A program made the translations under genes and the position numbers. A DNA stretch of 64,000 nucleotides. Origin: Megalobrama amblycephala (taxonomy: Eukaryota > Chordata > Actinopteri > Cypriniformes > Xenocyprididae). How positions within the stretch are numbered: position 1 is the stretch's first letter; each line of letters starts with the position of its first letter. The stretch covers positions 23,692,645 through 23,756,644 of the forward strand of contig NC_063058.1 of NCBI RefSeq assembly GCF_018812025.1. Reading direction: 5' to 3'. The notes below the pieces were generated by a model. The model ran no database searches, was not told where the DNA came from, and was given only the letters and a program-made list of their open reading frames with translations. Below, one piece after another: positions 26,301-34,800 of the stretch.

Positions 26301-29300
26301 CCCCTTCTGCCCATTTAGTGTGTGATACCAGCCTGTGTTCTACGAAATGTGATGTGGGATATGAGTTAGCAGCAGATAAACCTGAGAACAGTTGCTGTGC
26401 ACCCTGTGGTAAGTCTCAAATTTCATATCTAGACTACTAATATTAAACTAAAAGTATTGTTCACATTTAATTTTTTTTTCTACAAAAAGCGTTTGGTATT
26501 TATGTGGATTTTGTGTAATCCACAACTAGAAAGGTTGTTAAATGAATTACTTTATAGTTGTTCAACTTAATAAAACATTTCTGACTGTATTGTTTTTCTT
26601 TTTCAATTCAGTGCCTAAAGAAGTCTGTGTATACAATAACTCTGAGTACCAGGTGAGCTGCTGGGTTCATGTGTTTATACTAACCGCATATTATAATATT
26701 ATTACATTATATGCTTTTCACCATTAAAACGTTAATCTTTGTTTAAAATCTCTTTTTTAGCCTGGAGTTAAAATCCCTACGGAGCCTTGTTTGGAATGTT
26801 ACTGTGAAATGGCTAAAGACCCACAGACTGAACTACATCCTGTGGAATGCGTTAATAAAGTCTGTACACCTTGCGCTGAGGTAATAGTTACAATTTATGC
26901 TTTAGATTAGGTTTGATTTATATTAACTTAATACATCAAGTGTCTGAACTTCTAGTAAAGCCTATTTGGACTGTGAGATTTGATTTCTGAAAGTTAAAGT
27001 ATGTTTTCATTCTTTTTGCACTCCAAGGGCTTTGAGCGTGTGGAACAAGAAGGAGAGTGCTGTGGAACATGCAAGCAAAATGCCTGTATTTATACTGCGC
27101 CAGACAACACCACACATACTCTCGAGGTACATTTGAAAACATTCTCAAACTTTTCTTCAACCATCTAATTCAATGAACCTTTGTAGTTTTTCAATCCTCA
27201 TGTTGCCTGTCTTTCTTTTTTCTTTTAGGTTGGAGAAGTGCAAAATTACAAATGCGAGAATGTTACCTGCAGTGAAACTAATGGCTTGTTTGTAACAGAG
27301 AAGAACACACCAAAATGCCCTTACTTTAATCCAGATGACTGTGAGCCTGTAAGTCGAATATATACTATATGTTTTATATGTTTTTACTTCTATATGGGTC
27401 ACCGACGAATAAGGTTTTTAAAAGTGTAAAAAAAACATAATGGAGATATTAATTTTGAAGTATTATTAAGTGTTAACAATGAGATTATGTCTTTTTTATA
27501 ATCAATTAACACTGCTTTTGTCATTTTTTACTAAATTTGTCACCAAAAAAGTAATTAGGTTTAACCAAAATTCGGTTATACCGAATGACACTTTTGGTTA
27601 TACCGAATGACGATATTTTAAAACAATGCTAGCTAGCTAGCTAGTTAGCTTGCAGGCTTAGCTAGCAAAAGGACAATAAAACATTTTATATTTAGTACAA
27701 GTTTTTAAAATATTACCACATTTTCCATGTTTTATAGCAGTTATACCGAATGACCTGATGTTTCGGGACACGCGTATGATCAAGTGAAAACATGAATTTT
27801 TCAAATAAAAGATAGTTAGTTACTTTGCTTCACGACCATGTGGTCCTTCACAGGTGTCTGAATGATGTGAAAATGGTCTCTTTATATTGGTTACTCTGAA
27901 TGACATCAATGAAATTCATTTTTCCATTAATAAATTGGCCTTTGGACGGTTAAACCGAATGACATTTTGACAAGTCAAAATCTTTAAAATACCTTTATAT
28001 GTAGCAAAATATAATTAAAACCTTTTGGGTTCAATAAAATAGATCTAGTTGTACTACCTTACATACTTTGGATATCATATCTTTGTTTTTTATTATTATT
28101 AAAGCCTTTGGACAAAAAAATGACCTGTCACGTCATTGACCCATATATGCTACAGCAAAATATGTTTTGTACTGTACAAACTGTACATTATTTAGTATGT
28201 TTTTAAAGCTATTTTAACATTTTATTAAACATGTTTATGTCATAATACCAGTGCAATACCCATGTCTTTATACAAATTTGTGTTCTCATAAATCATGAAA
28301 ACAAGCACACACACACACACACACATATTACATAAACAATAACTTGTTTATAATAATCTTCAACATTTTGTATTATGGTTTGGTTACTTTCTATTATTAT
28401 GCTAAAATGTGTGACTGTTTTTATACAGGGAACTGAGAGATATGATGCAGATGGATGTTGCAAGATCTGTAAGCAACTCTTTAATTATTGTCTATTTATT
28501 ACCTGCTACCAGTAATGCTTTGAGAAATGATTGTCATCTTACCATATTTACAGCAGATCAAATTGTAGATGATAAAGAATTGTAAAAATGACTGTTTCAC
28601 TGCCATTCTCCCTCAAATGTACTAAAGATTAAAGAAGAAATCCATCATGAGCATATCAATATTACATAAAACACAATGGATCAGATGCACTGTTCCTGAG
28701 ATTGAGTCACAAGTTTACCCCCTCTCTCTCTTTCTCACTCTAACATCTTAGGTGAGCCCAAGTCCTGCATTGTTCTGAAGAACACCACCCATGTGGATGC
28801 AAACGACTGCAAATCCATCTACCCCATAGAAGTGACGTCCTGCAGTGGTCACTGTGGCACCCAATCAATGTAAGAGCACATGCACATCTAACTGACCATG
28901 AAAATACTCCATTTTGAATCCTGAGATTACCTTGATTATGCAATCATTTCATAGCTAAAGTCCATTTGAAATTTGCCACATTTATAATTTTAGTCATCAT
29001 CAGAAAGCATCATATGAAATTCCCAATGGATAACATTAAATCCACCAAAAAAGAAGTAAAATTGGTTACTAACTGCGTTCCACAATGACTTTAACATGAG
29101 TTAGCATCATATTTCATACATAAGCATCTAAGATTTGAGAAACTGACAGCACACATTGAATATCTTAATATGTAGCATAACTCATAATTACCAAATCACC
29201 CAAAAGAAATCAGTTTCCTCCATTGTCATCAATACAGCAGTATTTGATTATTAAATGTTGTGTTTGTATGAAAAAACAAGCTAATAAAAGCATATTCATC

Positions 29301-29482
29301 TTGGACACCTGCACAGGTATTCAATGGAAAAGAACATCATGATGCACAGCTGTTCTTGTTGCCGAGAAGAGAAATTCAGCAGACGACAGGTGACGCTGAA
29401 GTGTGCCGATGACAGCGAGATCGTTCATGACTACATTCACATTGAGAGCTGCACATGCACTCCTACCAAGTGTGAAGAATAG
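5303..29482 (+). CDS. Secreted gel-forming mucin, MUC2/MUC5 type (frame broken in repeat exon)
   Basis: A secreted polymeric mucin, the scaffold of mucus gels: it dimerises through its C-terminal knot in the ER and multimerises through its N-terminal D domains. I read 46 coding exons, all with GT/AG sites. Exons 1-27 total 3547 bp (1182 residues) and exons 29-46 total 2282 bp (760 residues plus stop), both phase-consistent. Domain order: signal peptide, D1, D2, D'-D3, PTS repeats, D4, VWC modules, CTCK. D4 and VWC exclude a MUC6-like plan, and no CysD module was found in the repeat exon. MUC2 versus MUC5 cannot be settled here, so no symbol is given. The repeat exon (14959-21491, 6533 bp) has a length of 2 modulo 3; it would need a multiple of 3. 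From about 18.2 kb the frame is lost and a stop occurs at 18429-18431. Intact, the protein would have about 4,120 residues. Transcription probably starts at the TATA promoter just upstream. Confidence 0.9.
5784..5948. repeat. Short TIR repeat in mucin intron 2, copy 1
   Basis: TACACTTTATTTTACGGTGT at the left and ACACTGTAAAATAAAGTGTTA at the right are near-perfect inverse ends about 165 bp apart. A second, longer arrangement with the same ends occupies 6289-6662. Common fish DNA-element ends; no coding potential. Confidence 0.6.
6289..6662. repeat. Short TIR repeat in mucin intron 2, copy 2
   Basis: GGTAACACTATTTCAGTGTCC at the left and CACTGTAAAATAAAGTGTTACC at the right form inverted ends. 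An internal left end at about 6475 (TTATGGTGTCTTTGTTACAC) shows that two copies are joined head to tail or one lies inside the other. Confidence 0.55.
6929..10066 (+). other. Mucin D1 assembly (VWD, C8, TIL)
   Basis: Exons are 6929-7193, 7375-7486, 7971-8058, 8169-8248, 9303-9516, 9738-9863 (or from 9735) and 9949-10066. The first two carry the VWD start ([18 protein letters not shown]). The 7971 exon has [10 protein letters not shown], the CGLC motif of VWD domains linked to disulfide multimerisation. The 9303 exon is the cysteine-dense C8 module. The last two exons form a TIL module ([16 protein letters not shown]). The intron before the C8 exon contains the palindrome at 8305-9242. Confidence 0.85.
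8305..9242. mobile_element. Palindromic TIR element in mucin intron 7
   Basis: ACAGTACAGTCCAAAAGTTT at the left and AAACTTTTGGACTGTACTGT at the right are perfect complements. The arms pair for more than 300 bp each (8305-8640 with 8900-9242), including TCGTCTGCTCACCAAGG. TA lies next to both ends, suggesting TA-targeted (Tc1/mariner-like) insertion, which is inference. Non-coding. Fragments recur throughout the window. Confidence 0.75.
10154..12346 (+). other. Mucin D2 assembly
   Basis: Exons are 10154-10292, 10376-10483, 10754-10823, 11007-11141, 11274-11441, 11522-11616, 11705-11834, 11951-12197 and 12306-12346. The VWD start reads [19 protein letters not shown]. The multimerisation motif is [10 protein letters not shown], so the first cysteine of CGLC is serine. 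C8 cysteines ([15 protein letters not shown]) follow in exon 17 and the TIL module in exon 18 ([16 protein letters not shown]). Splice phases join cleanly through all nine exons. Confidence 0.85.
12452..14732 (+). other. Mucin D'-D3 assembly
   Basis: Exons are 12452-12555, 12701-12852, 13061-13199, 13295-13405, 13620-13799, 13889-14128, 14277-14433 and 14601-14732. D' is the TIL-like piece CQRTCQNQ to GCMCPDD. D3 opens with [17 protein letters not shown] and carries the intact motif [11 protein letters not shown] at about 13889-13925. C8 cysteines follow ([15 protein letters not shown]), then a TIL module ([16 protein letters not shown]) running into exon 28. In gel-forming mucins D3 makes the inter-dimer disulfides at the N-terminus; that role is family knowledge. 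Confidence 0.85.
14959..21491 (+). other. Mucin exon 28: end of D3 and complete PTS domain
   Basis: One 6533-bp exon bounded by CTCCTAG and GGTAAGTAAT. It starts with a cysteine-rich segment of about 75 residues ([12 protein letters not shown] to TKCM) that closes the D3 region. From about 15175 it is almost wholly Thr, Pro, Ser, Ala and Val with no cysteine until CYCTY at 21453-21467. Thr/Ser density marks it as the O-glycosylated mucin domain. No CysD module interrupts it. It is open in one frame to 18431, and the end of the exon from about 21050 is again in a sensible frame. Confidence 0.85.
15395..21310 (+). repeat. PTS tandem repeat array, 117/141-bp units
   Basis: Roughly 45-50 units. 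The basic unit is 117 bp (39 residues) and contains [16 protein letters not shown] followed by an [14 protein letters not shown] segment and TPPPIG. An optional 24-bp block (TETPPPVR) makes 141-bp units. Early units (15.4-16.7 kb) differ by substitutions such as TAPQISTTA for ISPEITTA. Units from about 18.4 kb are nearly identical but separated by truncated or fused units. Irregular joints lie near 18205, 18400, 18545, 18655, 19135, 19325, 19830-19900, 19990, 20125, 20325, 20960 and 21035. Confidence 0.9.
21612..24681 (+). other. Mucin D4 assembly with GDPH cleavage motif
   Basis: Exons are 21612-21769, 21898-22072, 22209-22444, 23199-23382, 23574-23751, 24104-24285, 24375-24444 and 24557-24681. 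The first two encode the [12 protein letters not shown] segment and a VWC-like piece ending CCVKYECQ. The VWD begins [17 protein letters not shown]. Its GDPH codons, 22226-22237, match the autocatalytic Asp-Pro cleavage site known in MUC2 and MUC5AC. The CGVC motif is at 23380-23390, then C8 ([12 protein letters not shown]) and TIL modules ([17 protein letters not shown]). Confidence 0.85.
22746..23127. repeat. Palindromic element in mucin D4 intron
   Basis: The left arm at about 22746-22820 (GTAGCCGTTTCAGGTCAAGC and onward to a TAGCAAGG end) pairs with 23051-23127 (GCTTGACCTGAAGTGGCTAC). It is about 380 bp and non-coding, inside the intron between exons 31 and 32. It is bordered on the left by a GGGCTGGG segment at 22575. 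Family not recognised. Confidence 0.6.
24950..25154. repeat. Palindromic 200-bp repeat in mucin intron
   Basis: The left arm AGCAGGGGTAGGCAAGTTCG and the right arm CGAACTTGCCTACCCCTGCT are perfect complements at the ends. AGTTTAGCTCCAACC and GGTTGGAGCTAAACT pair inside. It is followed by a related fragment at 25155-25240 (GTCCAGGTGTGTTTGATTAG). Similar fragments occur at 46590-46700 and 46720-46880. It is a non-coding dispersed repeat. Confidence 0.65.
27395..28147. repeat. TIR-like repeat in last long mucin intron
   Basis: ATATGGGTCACCGACGAATA at the left and GTCATTGACCCATAT at the right are imperfect inverted ends about 750 bp apart. The interior repeats ACCGAATGAC four or more times (27580-27970) and contains a GCTAGCTAGCTAGCTAG run near 27631. 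No protein is encoded. The rest of this intron up to 28428 includes a CA run at about 28305-28324. Confidence 0.5.
28752..29482 (+). other. Mucin C-terminal cystine knot (CTCK)
   Basis: Exons are 28752-28869 and 29317-29482. They encode a knot of usual length with [14 protein letters not shown] and the terminal CTCTPTKC, then Glu-Glu and TAG at 29480-29482. In VWF and gel-forming mucins this domain forms the first disulfide dimer in the ER. An intact knot at the end of an in-frame 760-residue C-terminal block argues against long-standing pseudogene decay. Confidence 0.85.
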
Positions 29483-29800
29483 AAGATCTGAAGACTGGAT
29501 AAAAGATGCTGATCTTAATCAAAGCTTTTCCTTTGATTATTGCTGATTTGAACTAAATTACTTGATATTTTTAAGTAATAACAACTGAAGTTGTGTTTAG
29601 AATAATCTAATAAAAACTAATTCATGCTTTTATTTTAGGGATATGGTTTTCACTTATTTTGAAATGTCTGTAGCAGGACTATTTCAATTGTTTCTTTGTT
29701 TTCAAGCTTTTTTGCTTTCTTCTATGATGTAATAAAAATTCTATATAATTTTAATGAAATGAATGTTCAACAAAATAAAAAGTTAACCTGCAACAAAGTT
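29483..29800 (+). terminator. Mucin 3' UTR and poly(A) signals
   Basis: AATAAA occurs at 29609-29614, about 127 bp after the stop, and again at 29731-29736 and 29774-29779. The first is the most likely mucin polyadenylation signal. No other gene is seen here. Confidence 0.6.
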
Positions 29801-30900
29801 CATTGCTTTCCATTTTGCGTCGGTGAAGTTGTAGTCTCAATCTCAGTTGTGCTTAGAAATGATTTTGACTACTCCAGATGAAATTGAGAAAAGGTTTAAT
29901 ATCGGTTTAATAGGTTTAAAAAGGTTTAATATCTTAGAAAAGTTAAAATATCAAGCAACTGTATAATCATCTACTGTAAATGTGAATTTCCAGATACTTT
30001 CCTGCAGTCAGCAAGATGTATACATATCTCACAATCATAAAACTTGTTCTGACACTTATGTATCCCAATTTCAGCCTCCAAATTGACTAGAATGGCTTCT
30101 CAAGAAAGTCCAAGCCAAAAAAAGTCACAACCTATGTACTTATATACAGTTTATACAATACCCCATATAATACCACAACATAACATATATGTAAACAATG
30201 GCTTGACAACATCTTTGTCAATGCTTCAGTCTGTAATAAAAATATATATATGACTATTGCAACAATACAATATTACAATAGGTTTAACATCGTGCATTGT
30301 TTTCTAATAACTGCTCTCATAATTAATAATCAACGACATTTCCGATCCATAAATCAATATATAGGAAACCAATAGGCTACATGTCACCAACCAATGTCAG
30401 ACTATGACAGATAAAATAATTGTAAATGAATGGAGAGCCCTCCATCTAAAATCAACTCACCATTATCCACTCTTATGCGCAAAGTAGTTCATAAATAATA
30501 TATCTTATCAATGTTTTTGCTTCACCTGTTGCCAGCAAGGAGCTTTGAAAGGGTGCCTCTAGCGGCACCAAATAGAATTGCAATAAAAATGGCAGCGAAA
30601 ACAGTTACATTGGACTGAGAAAAAGTCACTTGGGTATTGTGTAATATTTTAAATCTTCTAAGTCAAGAACTTGCTCATTTTATAAATCCACCGCATTAAA
30701 TAAATGATTTTACAATCAAAAAAATCGATCTTGTAATCACCAAAAACGATTGTGATTGGTCCATTCAATCAATCGCTGAGAAAAGTTACTGGTACCACAT
30801 TTTAATGCAATCTATAAACAGATATGGATATTAATTTAAACCTAATAATTAACCTTATTAGTGCAAATTAATAGCAAAAAGTACTCTGAGAATTGTAAAA
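29801..30900. other. Intergenic sequence between mucin and fanci
   Basis: No exon-like frame. A stretch near 30530-30600 (AGCGGCACCAAATAGAATTG) resembles 23792-23815 in the mucin intron and is probably a dispersed repeat. The remainder is unremarkable AT-rich sequence. Confidence 0.4.
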
Positions 30901-30919
30901 AATGTAATGATAAAAGCGA

Positions 30920-31040
30920 CTGTGCTGCTAACCCCGCCCATACGGGCCAATCAAATGTACAGAAGCGACATGACGTAATAGGAAGTGTTTCATGCACATA
31001 CTGGCGGGAGTTTCGGTTGTTATTAAACAAGGTAACGAGT
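30920..31040 (+). promoter_or_regulatory. fanci: Probable fanci core promoter and non-coding first exon
   Basis: A locally GC-richer stretch with clustered motifs: CCAAT at 30947-30951, the CRE-like TGACGTAA at 30971-30978, ETS-like GGAAGTG at 30981-30987, and E2F-like TGGCGGGA at 31002-31009. There is no TATA box. An AACAAG/GTAACG donor-like junction at 31031/31032 could end a 5' UTR exon that splices to the acceptor before 31851. E2F/CCAAT control fits an S-phase DNA-repair gene. Sites are read by eye and transcription start is not proven. Confidence 0.5.
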
Positions 31041-31864
31041 TATTACCGACTGTAAAAGGATATCAAGCAACACTGCTTCTGAAAGGAACATTTATAAACA
31101 TAAAATTCGCTTAAACAGGCAAGTGTTTACACTGTAAAGTTAGTCTATACACTTCACGCGTTTAAAAGTTTCGATTTTATATGTCTGTTTTATTAAATGC
31201 GAATCTGACAGTTGATGTTCTTCGCTTATTTTCTTATTGATTTTATTTCTATTAGGTTGTCCTTATCCAAATATCGCTTTTAAAAGACAAATGACTTATT
31301 TTACAATATTCATATTTGCTATGTTAGCCAACGAGATAAATCTTACAGATATTCTATTGATATGACTATTTTTGCTTACACAAAGAAGCCTATTACATAT
31401 TTTAATATTTCACATTCACTAATTATAATGAACAGGTATGTATGAATGAATGTATGTGTGCATATGCAATAAAAGCATGAGTTGCTTCATAAATAACCGT
31501 GTTCTTGCATTGCACATATTCTTTTCACATATAAATGGTTATTATTAATATTTTTCATTGGTTATAACGTCCCTGAACCGCTAAATAACTATAGAAAGCA
31601 GAGAATATTGAGGAATAATTCACCCTAAAAATGCATTTTCTCGTATTCTCTGATAGTTTTCAGTGGAACACAAAATGAAAATCATTTTTGCAGAGATAAC
31701 GTTACAGTGGCATTTCATAAAGTGATTATCAAATGTGAAGCTCCAAAAAAATGCCATAAAAGTAGAAATTATGCAGATCAAATTCTCTTTTTAGGACGTT
31801 GTGTTCCTCTTGTTTTAATTGCATGTGTTTATGTGACCTTATACTCACAGGTCCGGGCACATAG

Positions 31865-34800
31865 ATGTCCAAGATGAAGGTTTCTGTGGATAAGATCATA
31901 TCATTATCGGAGAGTGATGGTGTAGATGAGCTACAGAAGCATCTCACTTTATTGTCTGATGATCAGGTTTGTGTTTCTGTGTACTGTAGTGAATAGTCTC
32001 TATGCAAATTAGTCTCTAATCATGTTATGTACAAGGCATCATCTTTAAATTATGTGCAGATGACTTTCAAATGCTTTTTTGTCCCTCTACAGCTCACCAC
32101 CATGCTTACGAATAGTGCTCTGAAAGGGAAGGATACAGGCGTCCTGATCAAAGCCATATTTAAAGGTAATGACAGTGTTCATTTGATTTCATTTTAATAC
32201 ACCTAGGGTATTTCTACAATGGTATCATCAAATTGTGTTTGTGTGTGATGTTAGGTTCACCGGTAAGTGTATCACATGGCGCTAACCGAAGACTGCTTGT
32301 GTACAAGCACTGTATTCCACTGTGTGAATCTGGAGACCTGCAGACGGAGGTGGCCTCGGATATCATTGGGCTTCTGATGTTGGAGGTGACTTGCTTACCA
32401 TACTGTTGTACACAAATTAATAGTGATGTAGTGGTTAAAGGTCTTGGCTGGTAACAGTAGGTTGAATGTTCAAACCCAATATGGGGAGATCAATGGGAAT
32501 GAACCTGTAATTAAAGTGTTTTCTAGATTATTACTGTTTGTAGATAATAAATATTTGATGGTTCAAAAACCTGATTTAGAGAGGTTGAACTTGACTATTT
32601 AAGTCAAAATAAAAGTTGCGACCCTCTTTTCTTCCCTATTGTGACATATATCCGAGAGAAAGGCTTCTCGAAAAAGAAAATGTAGGGCGGGACTTGATTT
32701 TGTCCATCGGGAACTGATTGGATGATTGTGGTTTGCTATTGGTCAATCTCATGTGAGTGACAGGTTGCTCCACCCTCATGCCAGTAAACACATCATCATC
32801 AGAGAAGAGATTTTGCCGCAAGAAAGGAGAAGATATTTTGATTAAAGATTATGAGGGCACATGAATTATAAAAAAACAATGTGCACGGATAAACTATTTA
32901 TAATAAATACTGCTATATTCCATAAAAATAAGAGTTATTTAATACTATGCCTGTATAATATGGATCTCTTCTGTGCCATAGACACACAGTCTACCTGGTT
33001 CCGCATTAGCCACGTTAGCATCTCTATATGTGGATGCCATCAAAGTGGGTGAGATGAACAGTGGCAGATCGCTGGAACTTTTCCCTACAATCCTAACGGC
33101 TCTTGCTGCTACAGAAACATTGGCTTACGGGAAAGGTAAGGTGATATTTGCTAAGCCCAAACTTCTGTTAAAAAAGAAAATAACTCTGTAGAGTGAAACA
33201 AAAACAACAGTTATATCTGTTCAAAAATGTTAAGTGATAAGACACTTTTTTTGGCTTTAAAGGATTAGTTCACTTTCAAAAAAAATTTCCTGATAATTTA
33301 CTCACTCCCATGTCATCCAAGATGTCCATGTCTTTCTTTCCTCAGTCGAAAAGAAATTAAGGTTTTTGATGAAAACATTCCAGGATTATTCTCCTTCTAC
33401 TTACTGAACGAACGTGGCGCCAGTTCCATTTTTTTCCGTAAGTAGAATAGGGAAGGCGTAGGACATACAGCGTAAGCTTTTTGAAGAATACGAAAGTGCG
33501 GTTTTGGCGGAAGCACGTGCAAGGCGATCATTTGTGTTTATAAAGCATATACAGTTGTATTTTTTCCGAAAATTACAGATCGTTTCTCTAGATAAGACCC
33601 TTATTCCTCATCTGGTATCGTTTAAAGCCCTTTGAAACTGTAAATTTTGACCTTCAACTGTTTGGTGCCCATTGAAGTCCACTATAAGGAGAATAATCCT
33701 GGAATGTTTTCATCTAAAAACTTCATTTCTTTTCGACTGAAGAAAGAAAGACATGAACATCTTGGATGACATGGGGGTGAGTAAATTATCAGGAAAATTT
33801 TATTTGAAAGTGAACTAATCCTTTAATTTCTTTTGTTTTTAAACTTTTGATTTTTCATAAAATGGCAAACAAAATGTATGTACACTACTGTTCAAAAGTT
33901 TGAGGACAGTAAGATTTTTTAAATACTTTTATTCAGTAAGTACACATTATATTGATTAATAGTTACATCAAATACATTTGTATTACAAAACATTGATAAT
34001 AATAAAATATTTCTTAAGCACCAAATCAGCATTTAAGAATGATTTCTGAAGGATGGTGACTCTGAAGACTTTTTATTATTATTATTTGATGTTATTATAT
34101 AGTAGTGTACATACACATTTACTTTTTCTTTTACTTCAGGTGAGCTGAGTGGAGATGAATACAAGAAGCAGCTGATCAACAGTCTTTGCTCTAGCAGGTG
34201 AAATCAGCATTTGAAGTGCTTTAATATTGTTTTTCAATAAGTAATCCATAAAAACAAAGTGACAGTGCTGTCCAAGTAAAATCAGAACACAAAAAGCAGA
34301 CAATTTTCAATCTATAAACTATACTGCACCAACATTTTAGTAACATATCTCCAATTCACGCAGATGGGATCCACAGTGTGTGATACACCTTACGACCATG
34401 TTCAGGTATGTCGAAAAATACTGGCTAGTTATCAACTTTGTGTCTTGAACGCACACAAAAAACACCATGTCTTTTGTGTCAGGGATGTTCCGTTATCTGC
34501 TGAGGAGCTTCAGTTTTTGATTGAGAAGATTCTACGAATGTTCCTCAAGTTGGATCTACAGGAGATTCCACCTCTGGTCTATCAGCTGCTGCTGCTGTCT
34601 GCCAAGGTCTGACATCAGTTTATATGTTTTAAAAGCACTTTAAACAGTGTGTCTATATGGTCAGATTCTTATATTTTCATCAACAGGGCTGTAAGAAGTT
34701 GGTTCTAGAGGGAATCATCAGTTACTTCAAGAAGCAAGACCAACTTCAGAAAGAGGAGCAGAGAAATGCAGAGTGAGTATCCAACTTGATCAGATGGTTT

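Larger units (their letters stand above)
24773..28468 (+). other. Mucin VWC modules
   Basis: Exons are 24773-24804, 25985-26132, 26319-26408, 26612-26652, 26761-26880, 27028-27126, 27229-27348 and 28429-28468. Two VWC-type modules are visible. The first starts [15 protein letters not shown] and ends ENCCPTC. The second starts [12 protein letters not shown] and ends GECCGTC. A third half-module (CIYTAPDN to DGCCKIC) leads into the knot. Cysteine spacing is regular and phases are consistent. Confidence 0.8.

Noticed and set aside
29483..31850. Possible extra small gene between mucin and fanci
   Set aside because: The only open frames are under 75 codons, lack splice or domain support, and lie in the 3' UTR, the promoter or AT-rich sequence.
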